Below, one piece after another: positions 1-10,144 of a stretch of DNA of 64,000 bases (position 1 is its first letter; each line of letters opens with the position of its first letter). The position numbers were made by a program, and so were the translations under genes. The notes beneath the pieces are model-generated. The model worked only from the letters and a program-made list of their open reading frames with translations, made no database searches and was not told the origin of the DNA. The DNA is from Hydractinia symbiolongicarpus (lineage: Eukaryota > Cnidaria > Hydrozoa > Anthoathecata > Hydractiniidae): positions 8,489,001 through 8,553,000 of the forward strand of contig NC_079875.1 of the NCBI RefSeq assembly GCF_029227915.1, written 5' to 3'.

Positions 1-428
1 CTAAAATATGACTTTGCAACTGTTGCTAATGACATTCTTTAAAAGCAATTGTCCAAATTTTCATCGACTATGGGTTAACTAATAAGTTACCATGAAAATA
101 GACAAAAATGGTTGACTATTCTCCGGCTAACAAAATTTTTCCCAATTTGCGTGGTTATGATGGGTCAACATCATAACATTTGCAGACAAAAAGAATGGAT
201 AACCATATACAAAAGGTTATAAAACTCTTCCATCTTTAATGCTGTGGAAATTAGGCATATCGACCGACCACATTTAAACCCTGGACAATGCAGCCATTAG
301 TGGTATAATGTAAAGAAAGACAACGTCTGCAATAAAATAATGAAGATATAATTTATTCATGTGAAATAAATATTACATAGCATTCATAAAAAATCATTTA
401 TTATAAACGCTGTATGTCAATGATACTT
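1..428. other. 3' flank of copy 1, AT-rich non-coding
   Basis: No gene seen. From about 160 onward it aligns with the flank of copy 3 (about 12400-12671), including a shared ACCGACCAC motif and ATGAAGATATAATTTATTCA next to the gene end. This is the visible start of the first duplicated block. Confidence 0.6.
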
Positions 429-1148
429 CTATTTTTTGGATATATATCCAAGCCGTTCTTTGATGTTTGTAAGTCGCATTTTTATACCGTATAATACTCT
501 TTTAGAGACTTGATCTTTGTAATACATTTCTTTTAGATATTGTGCTTCCTCTACACTCATCACAAGTCCACAGTCAAGTCTTCTCTTGATAATTTCCATT
601 CTCATTTGTAAGTATTTCATCAAGTCCATAACTTCATTGATTTGTTGGTACACACCGGTTAACTTCAGGTCAGCAATGAAGCGATTCAAAACTGAAAGAA
701 ACGGTGGATTATTTACAATGACAATTTTCTTGTGATAAAAGGGAGTATTTGTTAATGTAATTTGTCCGATAATAAAACGTTATGTTAAAATTCAAGTAAT
801 CATGATTAAATGATAACTGAAAAAGATATTTGACTTACATGGAATTATGTTATTGCAAACTTTTATGTTCTCATTGGCAAGTGCAAGGACCGAAGTAATA
901 TTTTCGTCATAAGGCTTCATTGGAACCTCTGGAATGTTGGTGCAGTTAAGAGGCTGCATGGGAGCCATCGTTGTCGTCATATGGTGAGACATACTTGTCA
1001 CTAGCGAAAAGAATGAACATAAATGTAAGTTATATGGAATAATAGCAACCAATCTTAGACTATGTATATAACTACAGTGGTATGAATGATAATTACCTGA
1101 AACTATTGACACAATAACACCAAAAATGTAGTACTCTATTCTGACCAT
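429..1148 (-). CDS. Small secreted protein, cluster copy 1
   Basis: Three coding exons: 1148-1097, 1000-839 and 691-429, joined by GT-AG introns of 96 and 147 nt in phase 1, giving 158 residues. Exon 1 begins MVRIEYYIFG and is a hydrophobic signal peptide. Exon 2 carries a Met/Thr/His linker (MSHHMTTTMAP) followed by LNCTNIPEVPMKPYDENIT and VCN. Exon 3 is a predicted amphipathic helical domain with LTGVYQQIN, RRLDCGLVMSVEEA and DQVSKRVLYGIKMRL. The exon 2 donor is CCAT|GTAAGT, so the apparent Cys after IIP in the unspliced reading does not exist; the spliced joint reads IIPFLN. Three Cys and two sequons (NCT, NIT) remain. A polyadenylation signal AATAAA (minus strand) lies at 397-402. I do not recognise the family. 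A secreted, possibly disulphide-linked helical protein is inference. Confidence 0.85.
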
Positions 1149-1341
1149 GTTTTTTTCTGAAAGTTGGGTTTGAGAATTAAACCAGAATGAATGTTAAGAA
1201 GAATCTAAAATAAATGACCTGATTAATCGGCTGAATATTACCAACAATTGTTTCTTGTTTAAATATGTCAAAAATATTGTAGCTACCTACATGTTTGATT
1301 TGCTTTCAGAGAATTATGACTTTCCAATTGTCAAATTACTT

Positions 1342-1349
1342 TTTTTATA
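1342..1349 (-). promoter_or_regulatory. TATA box of copy 1
   Basis: TATAAAAA on the minus strand, placed like the TATA boxes of copies 2, 4 and 5. A leader exon probably ends near 1290 and is spliced to an acceptor just after 1205 (TTTTAG). The upstream TGAGTCA seen in copies 2, 4 and 5 is degenerate here (CGAGTTA). Confidence 0.6.
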
Positions 1350-3177
1350 GCATAAAATTAGTAAACGAGTTAAAACTGATCGAGACAAAAAAGCAACTAA
1401 TTTGTCTAGTCATCTTTCCAGCAATCATTTTTTTATCGGAGAAACAGGAAAAGCAATACTTGTTGTGGGATTTTCAATTCCGTTGCAACGTAAATAGGAT
1501 GAAGCAGTATCTGTTTGATGGTCTGCGAACTTATTACATTAACTCATTGACCATGTCTTGGATGACTTTTCTCACTCTGATAAAAGAATTATGACTAGAT
1601 GAAGTACACCAACTCAAAAAGAAAGAAAGACAGCATTATCCAAAAAAGAAAATTAATGCTAAATTTGAATTTAAATATATTTCTGAAAATATTTTAGTAC
1701 AATTTTGTAACTGAAACCTTGCTAAAATAATTCTGCGTTTAGAATAACTAATACGTGATTACATCAACGAACAATCTTGAAATTATTTTTCAATACACGT
1801 TTAGTGACTCATCATGTTTGATTGAAAATTAATTTCAGCAGTGTCAAACACCTGACTTCAATTTCGGAACTGATTTTAATAATAAATTCAAGAAAGTTCT
1901 GTTGTTCTGCCATTATTTTGATAAAAAAGTTTTCTTACATTATGGTTGACATTTCTTCTCACGTCAATACCGCCGCCACTAATTACAGTAATTAAAATAA
2001 CTTCCTACTGTAACTTTCGAAAGATAATTAAAAAAGAATTAAGATTTAAACTTCCACGCCTGTATCCATGATAAATACATGTACATATCCGGGTGAAGTA
2101 TCTACTCACGTCGTTAGATTTTGCTACACGCAATGTAGTAGTTTGGCTGGTGGTTCAGCGATATAATCATGTTACAAACACCTAAAAATAGAGACCGGAT
2201 ATATGGAATTCGAACTTATGAATGTTTACAGCGGACTTAGAATCTTAGCTTATTTAGTCAAACCCCTTTAAAGCCTTTAAAATGCACTGAGGTCAGCATG
2301 ACCATTTTTGTAAATGTTTTTTTTTTTTAGTTTAACGTTAATTATTTCGTAGAGCAGACGTGTTAGAAAGTGCAACTAACCCAATTACGACGCTAATTCC
2401 CTAATCTACGTGTCTAAAATGTAGTACTTCAGCAGCCTCCTACCGACTGTTGAAAACTTTCGAGCTGATTCTTTCTGTAACTACGAAAAAGGACTGGAAA
2501 GTACTATTGACTCAATCTTTTGTCGAGGAATTGTAGCTGTCAGACATTACACTGTACGGCATGGAAAGTAGCACAACTTTTTTTAGCTTTATAAACTCCG
2601 TTGGTAATTTAAGCAAAAGCGAAAAGAAAGTTAACATGAGTTTCTGATCTGAACTTCGTAACTCCAACTAAACTGATTGCACTCTGTATCATTAAGCATC
2701 GTTGTTTTATCTCATAAAGTCGATTGAAATAGTACATTTAAAACACTATTTTAACCAGGTTTTGTGAAAGCAAGATTTTATAGAGCAGTGTAGAACCAGT
2801 AAACCGACAGTACACCATGGGGATGTAAGGGGGTTAAAGAAAAGGTCATTTTAAAATTAGTTGTTGAGAATAAAGTAAATAACTGCAGGCTAATGTTATT
2901 AACGTCTTTGGTTGACTGTCCCGACTGTGTCTATGTTACACTAATGCTAGAGGACCTTTAACAATGCTACAACTTAGTTGTTTGCCGCACAGGCAAGTTC
3001 TTGATTAGAAAATGACTGACTGACTAGTAGGGAAAATACCAATGCATTGCAAGTAGTACAATTGGGGAGTCATCCTGCAACATTAGTAAATGTCTTCGAA
3101 TAGGCTAACGCAACTGCATAAAGAATTGCCATGGTATTTCAATTTCGCAATACCATGCAATGTGTTAGCATTACAAT
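1350..3177. other. Upstream non-coding DNA of copy 1
   Basis: No supportable ORF. Stretches such as the ATACATGTACATATCCGGGTG region near 2077 recur near 14240 upstream of copy 3, so this is duplicated intergenic DNA. Nothing RNA-like was recognised. Confidence 0.5.
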
Positions 3178-4230
3178 ATCTTTTTTTTTATTTTGCCGTT
3201 GAAGAATTTACAGTTTTCCGTAAGAATAAAAAGCAAATCTTAAGCTATTATATCGTATAATCTAAAGATAGGATTGCATATGCTAAAAATATTAGCTAGA
3301 GAGGTAAAAAATGGCAGGAGCGAGAAGAAGGCTATAATAGCCTTATCACCAAGCCCCCAACCTATATAAAAGGTTAGCATTGAAGATGATGAGGAGTTGT
3401 GTTATATGTCGTACGTTGTAACTGTCGCGTGTTCTAAAATAAATATAGATTGTCAATAGCAATAGTTTATTTTTTAGTTTATGTTTGAATTCGCTAAGTG
3501 ATGTAATAGTTTTTATGTCGTTATCAAGAAATGCATTCCACAATTTAGGTCCTCGAACTTTGTGATTGTATAATTAATCCTAGGTTGTAAAAAACTGTTA
3601 ATTGAAAATCTGGATGGATATTTATGTTGTATCTTCTGAAACATATTATTAAATACTCTTGGTAACATATTGTTTTCAAGCTTAAACATAAAAATAAGAG
3701 TTTGATAAATGTTTAGTTGGTATACATTCAGTACACTGAGCTTTCTTAATAACTCTCTGGAGTGAGTGTACCTGTCAACATTTAAAATAATTCTGATTGC
3801 ATTCTTTTGTTTATTTTGTAATTTTTTCAATTTTGTAGCGTTGGTGCTGCACCACGCAGTATTTGCATAATTTAAATAGCAGTGAATGAAAGAAGAGTAT
3901 ATGTTTTTTCAACAATTCTGATCTAGAACAAATTTTCCTTAAAATAGGATGCCAATATTCTTTGCGATCTTTTCTTCCAAAATATTTATATGTTCTGTCC
4001 AAGTAACCCTTTCATCAAGAATAACTCCTAAAAATTTCATGGATTGTGCTCTTTTTATACTTATATTGTTAATAGATAAATCAGGAAACTTCAATGGCAT
4101 ATCAACTCTTTTATTTTGCCTGTGAAAAAGTGTGTACTTTGTTTTAGAAATATTTAGGGACAGTTTGTTTGCCTTAAAACCATTCTGCCACCTTAGAAAG
4201 TTCATTATTGACTGTGCGAAATAATGTGTT
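3178..4230 (-). mobile_element. 5'-truncated non-LTR retrotransposon
   Basis: The minus-strand frames carry the C-terminal part of a jockey/CR1-like reverse transcriptase. FKANKLSLNISKTKYTLFH and MKFLGVILDERVTWTEHI lie at about 4205-3950, followed after frameshifts by the terminal domain with QNKQKNAIRIILNVDRYTHS and HKYPSRFS. The catalytic core and endonuclease are missing and the frame is broken several times, so it is dead. The paralogous block of copy 3 lacks it: sequence around 3120-3178 and from 4231 is continuous at about 14790-14870, which gives the insertion limits to within a few bases. Confidence 0.8.
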
Positions 4231-5507
4231 TATATCTTTATTATATTTATGTAACAACGCATGCTGCTATGTACCGCTTATTTTTGAATTTAATTATGAA
4301 TGACATGGAGTTAAGTAGTATGTGAATGTTCAATGCATTCTTAAGGCACCAAACACTGAGCTTAGAAATATTAATATGGGTGAGGTCATCAATTTATGTT
4401 TCGTTATCTTTCGCAAAATCGTTAAAACATTCATCTAGTTTAATTATGCTGAATCATATGGTCAATTAAGATTGTCACCTAAACAGTCAGGGGTCGGCTT
4501 TCTTAAGATTTGTATTGAATGTAAGCGCTTAAAAAACACCAGGGACGATGTTGCATCTGCACCTAAAAAATTTTTATTCACAGGGAAAGGGACACGTGTT
4601 AAGTCTTTCTGTTATTAAAAAATCCATTCAGCTTTATAGCTTACATTCAAGACAATTGATTATTTGCCATGTACTCATCGGTTTGCAATTTGATTTAAAA
4701 ATATTTGTCACAGCTGATATTTGTCAAAAATAGTTGCATTTAATGGCGGACATTTTTATCGAAAGTATCCTATTAGTTAACAAATATGCTTATAATATTT
4801 GCCATATTCTTTTAACTTTGTTAATCGTGGTTACTTGTATTTCTTCCTTTTTGAAACTACCTAAGTTAATTTAGAGAAACAGATGAAGGAAATGTAACGT
4901 CTTCAGCCCAACATTAGCTATTACATAATGTTATGTAACAACAATCTTTTAAGAGTAATACAACAGATAAGTTGGTTAGAACATATGGAAATCTTGCAAT
5001 GAGTTATGGTACTTAATGGGTAGCTGTTTTGTATCCACCCAGGTAATTTTAGCCCTACAGTTTGTTTAAAAATTCTTAATAATTGGGCAATGTAATGGCT
5101 GATCTTCCCTAGCCACAATTTTAAATGATCTCTTTCTTTTATAGCCTTTATTTTGATGCGTATACATGCGTAATCTAACATGTCAGCCTTAACTCTTTTA
5201 CATCGGCGCTAGTACCTCTTAGCATTAGAGAATTCTTTAACATCTATTTTTCCCAACTGAAAAAACTAAAGTATTGTACCAAATTTGAACTTATCGTTTA
5301 CCTTGTGACAGAATCATGGAGTTTGCCAGTCATTTTTAAATTTTGCAAAGGAAAGAAATTGTCCAACAAATGTTAGACACAATTGCTTGTCCCTACTGGT
5401 ATCCATTTAGAACTAAAGTACGTCAACATGTTTTTTCAAGATAATAAACAATACAGTAAATAAGACACTCTTCGGGGAAATATTAAAATCAAAAACTTTT
5501 TCTAATT
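4231..5507. other. Intergenic DNA between copies 1 and 2
   Basis: No gene seen. It aligns with about 14850-15857 in the second block, for example the stretch around 4440-4500 with 15030-15090. AT-rich with several small indels. Confidence 0.5.
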
Positions 5508-6187
5508 TTAATAAATATTTTGTAATCGTTCGCTGATGTCTGTAAGTCGCATTTTTACACCGTATAATACTCTCTTTGAAACTTGATCATTGTACAGCAT
5601 TTGTTTAAAACTTCTGGTTTCTTCAACACTCATCACAAGTCCACAGTCAAGTCTTCTGTTGAGGATTTCGATTCTCATTTGCAAGTATTTAATCAAATCC
5701 CTGGCTTGATTGATTTGTTGGTACACACCAGTTAACTTTAAATTTGCGTTAAAACGGTTCAAAACTAAAATAAAAATTAAAATTGCATTCTGAATACATG
5801 TTTTTTTTTATAACAGCACATAACCTTGGAAATGCAGAATAGTTACGTATAGTGTATGCAGAAAAAATCCTTCTTTACTTACATGGAATAATGTTATTGC
5901 AAACGATGATATTATCATTTGCAAGTGCCAACAGAACAGTAATGTCCCCATCGTTGGGTTTCATTGGGACTTCTGGAATGTTAGTGCAGTTAAGAGGTTG
6001 CATTGGAGCCATTGTGGTTATCATGTGATGAGACATGCCTGTAACTAATAATTAAAATGGGGGAAAGAATGAGTGAAATCAATACAAATAAATATTTAAG
6101 TTAAAATGAAAAAGAAATTAATATCAATCATTTACCCGAAGCTACTGCAGACAAAGCAACGAATATGCAGTTCCAAATTTTGACCAT
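5508..6187 (-). CDS. Small secreted protein, cluster copy 2
   Basis: Exons 6187-6136, 6044-5883 and 5764-5508 with introns of 91 and 118 nt; 156 residues. The signal peptide starts MVKIWNCIFVALSA. The linker is GMSHHMITTMAP, then LNCTNIPEVPMKPNDGDIT. The NIT sequon of copy 1 is changed to DIT, so only NCT remains. Exon 3 starts LNRFNANLKLTGVYQQ and ends LQNIY. A non-coding leader (donor AAAG|GTAATT at 6317/6316) splices to an acceptor at 6240, giving a 5' UTR of 52 nt before the ATG in that exon. Closest relatives are copies 4 and 5, which share intron sizes and signal peptide type. Function unknown. Confidence 0.85.
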
Positions 6188-6368
6188 TGTGGATAATAAT
6201 GCTCTGTGAAGATTAGCAACTAGAAATCGTACCGTGAACCTAAAAAAAGGAATTACTGTTAGTTACATTTTATAAGTTACATAGGAACTTTATTTTTTTA
6301 AAAAACGTTGAATTACCTTTCTGATTTAATCTAAGTGAGTTGTGTTTTGGCTGTTGATTGATGTACCC

Positions 6369-6399
6369 CTTTTATAGCAAAACATCGGTGAATGAGTCA
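6369..6399 (-). promoter_or_regulatory. TATA box and AP-1-like site of copy 2
   Basis: TATAAAAG at 6376-6369 and, 16 bp upstream on the minus strand, TGACTCA (read as TGAGTCA on the plus strand, 6393-6399). The same pair at the same spacing occurs at copies 4 and 5. TGASTCA is the consensus of AP-1-type bZIP factors; its use here is inference. Confidence 0.65.
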
Positions 6400-7582
6400 G
6401 GATCTATTCACGTAAGAAAATTGCCCAGGAATTATATTTTAAATAGTCATATTTCGAATAATCTTTTATCTCAAAAATCAGGAAGCTTAATTTTGTTTTC
6501 ACGTACTTTTCGTTATCCACGGAAGAATGATAAAGCATTATTTAATTTTAAAATTATAGTATGACATTTGTAAAATGACTTCACATTTTAAGGAAAAACA
6601 AAAGAAAATGAAACTTTGCTATCCGGTTGTTCTTATCATTTTATTTGAATTTCAAAAAACAAAAAAAAGCAACATAATTATGAAAAAATAAAAACAAACA
6701 AAACGGCACAAAACAAAGCAAACAAACATGAAAGTGGCGAGCTGATGAACTCTTTATACTAATAAAAGATGAGAATTACATGCTCTGGTACTTTCGAGTT
6801 AGATGCCTTGAAATACTGGACTACTCTAAAGTCTGCACAATTTTATCTAGTTGCCAATAATTGTTTTCATTCACTTACTCACTCTTTATTCTCGTATTTT
6901 TGACCGCAAAAATCTATAACGTGGTTGTATGACAATTTCATAACCACAAAAGAGCCCTGTTAAATTTTATACTTTAGCTAAACTCAAAAGCTTCCTTTTC
7001 CTTTGGATTTTTTTAAGTTTTTTTTAATAAGTTGAATACTTTCGTGTAGTTATTTTTTATCAATTATTGTCTCAAAGTGACAGAAAATAAGGAATTCGTC
7101 TGAAATAACCACGGAGACATGACAATGCACATTACATAACGAAGCGATACACCGGTCAAGTTATACTTCCTATGACATCAAAAACAAAATTAAAAACGAG
7201 CCGCAATAAAACTGAAAGACACTAGTTCCAGTGGCAATAAAATTATATGGACTTCGAAGAGTTGTATGCTCTATTTACAATGTAAACGGTTTGTATACGT
7301 TGCCAATAAAACTTATATATGGAGTACATCTTAATGTTTAATGTACTTCCGTTAAGTTCTTTACGCCTCAGTTTTCTTCATTTGAGATGAAATGAGTTTT
7401 AGCCGATGTTGGTATCTTATAGCTTTTAGAAGACAAGTCTCAAAAAAATGCTTTGGTACGTAGTTATTTCTTGAATAATAATAGGCCAAAATTAGGCGAA
7501 ATAAGCAGCGTCCCTTAACGATAATGCATTAATGAAAGATTGTCATGTTCACGCGGATCATTTTGCAGTGAATATAAATCTA
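6400..7582. other. Upstream non-coding DNA of copy 2
   Basis: No gene. It contains an A-rich AAACAAA/AACAAAC stretch near 6650-6730. It aligns with the upstream DNA of copies 4 (about 16755-18260) and 5 (about 39393-40920). Confidence 0.5.
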
Positions 7583-7668
7583 TTGAAGATATTATTTCGG
7601 TTTGTCTGTTCAGTATTCATATTACTGTGGAAAGTTTATCATTTCTTGAACATGATAGTTTAGTAGGC

Positions 7669-7701
7669 GACGTTTCGGGAGATCCTTCTCCCATCATCGG
7701 G
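7669..7701 (-). ncRNA. Hammerhead-like motif, left Penelope repeat
   Basis: Same motif as at 10055-10087, in the inverted left repeat, identical across the core and helix II. Confidence 0.45.
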
Positions 7702-7836
7702 CAAAGTAAAATGATGTTGCGCATGTATTTATATAATTGCAGAGGATCGAAATTCATAAAAATTAACCAATCAGAAACGAGCTGATAATTACAGTTAATT
7801 ACGGTAATTAACATTTTCGGACCTGGATGTAGGTAA

Positions 7837-8091
7837 CTACTTCTTCTGTAGGGCTGGTAACCAAATCTCAGGAAGTTGATACGAGATGCTGTTTATGTGT
7901 TTGTTACGTTCTACACTGTTGATGGTTTCTTTAATCTTCCTGGCCGTTGTTCTGGATTCTCTGTCAATGATTTTCTTCGCATCCCAATTAAACTGATGAC
8001 TTCTGCTCCAGCTGTGGTCCGCAATTTCGTTTTTCTTCACATCTCCGTTTCTCACTGCGCGCATATGTTCTTGTACTCGTTGCTTAAACTT

Positions 8092-8145
<54 letters not shown>

Positions 8146-8230
8146 TTTCGCCTATATACACTGCATCACAATCTTTACACGGGATTTCGTAAACAACATT
8201 GTTTTGCTCTTCCAGGTTTATTTTGTCTTT
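7837..8230 (-). pseudogene. GIY-YIG endonuclease of the Penelope element
   Basis: Downstream of the RT and in its orientation: EIPCKDCDAVYIGET, then a lysine tract caused by a 51-nt homopolymer, then QEHMRAVRNGDVKKNEIADH, INRE-like IIDRESRTTARKIKE and the C-terminal LPEIWLPALQKK. The CCHH-like residues of the IPCKDCD...H segment are visible. The A-tract and the upstream frameshift break it. It would nick target DNA if intact. Confidence 0.8.
8094..8144. repeat. 51-nt T homopolymer
   Basis: Fifty-one consecutive T (A on the coding strand) at the point where the sister repeat has five A. It encodes poly-lysine or shifts the frame, depending on length. It could be true slippage expansion or an assembly artefact. 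Confidence 0.9.
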
Positions 8231-9602
8231 TGGTTTAGACAAAGTGCTTCTTTAGAGGTAAGAATGCATTTGATCTTGTGTTGCCTTAAAACTCGACGAA
8301 GGATCTCGCTGGTACCTGGTACGAAGGGTAGGAATGCTGATGCGATAAATTCCTCTGATGTTTCCTTGTTGTCTCCGTTGCATCTTCTTTTCATTTTATT
8401 TTCTACTTGCGTGATGACTTTATGACTGTATCCATTTGTGATTAATGCATTTCTTACACGTCGAATTTCTATTTTCCTCTCCTGTTTGTCACTGACTACA
8501 CTGTTGGCACGATTCAGTAATGAAGATATGACAATTTCTTTGCAAGATTTCTGATGGTTTGATTCGAAGTTAAGGTACTGGTCAGTGTGTGTTGGTTTAC
8601 GATACACTGAAACTGAAATGGAACCATTCTTGCGTTTGACCAAAGTGTCCAGAAAAGCGATACTTCCATCGTGTTCAAGCTCAACAGTGAATTTGATTTG
8701 TCGATGTAGGCCGTTGATGTGTTCATGGAACTCTTCTAGATGAGATCTTTTGATTATGGCGAATACGTCGTCAACAAATCTTTTCCAAACCTTAGGACGT
8801 CTGTCTGATGTGACTAATGCTGTTGTCTCGTGTGCTTGCATGTATATTTCTGCGACTACTGATGATGCAGGGCCTCCCATGGCAACTCCGTCTGTTTGAG
8901 TGTAGAAGTTCTTATTAAACAGATACCATGTTTTGGTTAGAACAAGTTCGACCAAACGCAGAAAATCCGGTACTGGAATCTTTGTCTTTTCACCGAATGC
9001 AGCATCGTTTTCGATAATGTCTTTAATGATGTTTAAGGTGTCTTTTATGGGAACATTTGTGTAGAGTGATGTGACATCAAATGATACCATGCATTCGTCG
9101 TCTGCTATCTTTATTTCTCTGATGTATTCCGAAAATTCTTTTGAGTTTTTGCTGTGGTCACTTGCTGTGAATTTGCTGAGGATGGAAGCAACAAATTTTG
9201 ATAGGTTGTATAACGGTGTTCCAGTGCAGGAAACTATTGGTCGAATTGGATTTCCCTGTTTATGAATTTTGGGTAGTCCGTAAAATCGCGGTGGTGGTCC
9301 GTCACAAGGTTTCAGTCGGTAATACTGCTTATCGTCGATGTATTCTTTTCTCTTCAACTCCATTAAGATGTTCCTCGCTTCTCGTTTGATAATTTCTGTG
9401 GGATCTTTCTTGAGAAGTTTGTAAGGCCCGTTGTTGATGTGTTCGTTGCACTTGTTGATGTAGTCAAGTGTATTCATGATAACCGTTGTTCTCCCCTTGT
9501 CTGCCGGTAGGATTATGATATCTTTGTCCTTCTTTAGATTCTTCAATGACAGTCTTTCAGATTTTTGCAAATTGTCTTTTGGTGTTTTGCTTTTCTGTAG
9601 CG
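8218..9602 (-). pseudogene. Penelope-type reverse transcriptase, 5'-truncated
   Basis: Open frame of about 460 residues without a natural start; it runs into the inverted repeat junction near 9602 (SLTLQKSKTPKDNLQ...). RT landmarks in order: ILPADKG, FYGLPKIHKQGNPIRPIVS, SFDVTSLYTNVPI (motif A), GVAMGGPASSVVAEIYM (motif B), RFVDDVFAI (catalytic FVDD), FLDTLVKRKNGSISVSVYRK and PTHTDQYLNF in the thumb. The frame ends at 8218 in LNQKTK, while the expected linker (KDKINLEEQNNVVYEIPC) continues in another frame, so a 1-nt indel near 8230-8240 separates RT from endonuclease. The family copies itself by target-primed reverse transcription (established knowledge). Confidence 0.85.
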
Positions 9603-9611
9603 TGAGGCTAG

Positions 9612-9919
9612 ACGAAATCCCGTGTAAAGATTGTGATGCAGTGTATATAGGCGAAACAAAAAGAAAGTTTAAGCAACGAGTACAAGAACATATGCGCGCA
9701 GTGAGAAACGGAGATGTGAAGAAAAACGAAATTGCGGACCACAGCTGGAGCAGAAGTCATCAGTTTAATTGGGATGAGAAGAAAATCATTGACAGAGAAT
9801 CCAGAACAACGGCCAGGAAGATTAAAGAAACCATCAACAGTGTAGAACGTAACAAACACATAAACAGCATCTCGTATCAACTTCCTGAGATTTGGTTACC
9901 AGCCCTACAGAAGAAGTAG
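9612..9919 (+). pseudogene. Inverted copy of the Penelope endonuclease
   Basis: Plus-strand reading IPCKDCDAVYIGETKRKF KQRVQEH through LPALQKK, with a normal short A-run (AAACAAAAAGAAAG) in place of the 51-nt tract of the left copy. It has no RT of its own. It is the endonuclease part of the terminal repeat placed in front of the truncated RT, not a separate gene. Confidence 0.8.
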
Positions 9920-10054
9920 TTATCTACATCCAGGTCCGAAAATGTTAATTACCGTAATTAACTGTAATTATCAGCTCGTTTCTGATTGGTTAATTTTTAT
10001 GAATTTCGATCCTCTGCAATTATATAAATACATGCGCAACATCATTTTACTTTG

Positions 10055-10087
10055 CCCGATGATGGGAGAAGGATCTCCCGAAACGTC
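10055..10087 (+). ncRNA. Hammerhead-like motif, right Penelope repeat
   Basis: GCCCGATGA, then a 6-bp helix (GGGAGA/TCTCCC with loop AGGA), then GAAAC and GTC. It resembles the minimal hammerhead motifs known in Penelope terminal repeats, where a palindromic ACGT forms helix III only in a dimer. Deviations: CCGATGA instead of CTGATGA, and one extra T before helix II. Activity is uncertain. Confidence 0.45.
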
Positions 10088-10144
10088 GCCTACTAAACTA
10101 TCATGTTCAAGAAATGATAAACTTTCCACAGTAATATAAATCTA

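Larger units (their letters stand above)
7619..8190 (-). repeat. Left Penelope terminal repeat (inverted)
   Basis: Reverse complement of 9612-10137 apart from the T-tract at 8094-8144 and a few substitutions. It holds the endonuclease end, the stop, about 190 nt of 3' region and a hammerhead-like motif. Confidence 0.85.
7583..10132 (-). mobile_element. Penelope-like element with inverted ends
   Basis: A minus-strand Penelope-type RT (8218-9602) followed by a GIY-YIG endonuclease, flanked by two inverted copies of the endonuclease plus 3' region (7619-8190 and 9612-10137). This fits Penelope-like elements, whose terminal repeats may be direct or inverted and whose 5' ends are often truncated. 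The 12-bp AATATAAATCTA at 7571-7582 and 10133-10144 is a candidate target duplication. If correct, about 36 bp extend beyond the left repeat. The aligned DNA of copies 4 and 5 lacks the element. A frameshift and a long A-tract in the coding region suggest it is inactive. Confidence 0.85.
9612..10137 (+). repeat. Right Penelope terminal repeat (inverted)
   Basis: Near-identical inverted partner of 7619-8190. High identity between the two indicates a fairly recent insertion or gene conversion between the ends. Confidence 0.85.

Noticed and set aside
1295-1594. Plus-strand ORF upstream of copy 1
   Set aside because: Not kept in frame in the paralogous DNA upstream of copy 3, and it overlaps the promoter.
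9476-9919. Independent plus-strand GIY-YIG gene
   Set aside because: It is the inverted terminal repeat of the Penelope-like element fused to antisense RT sequence.
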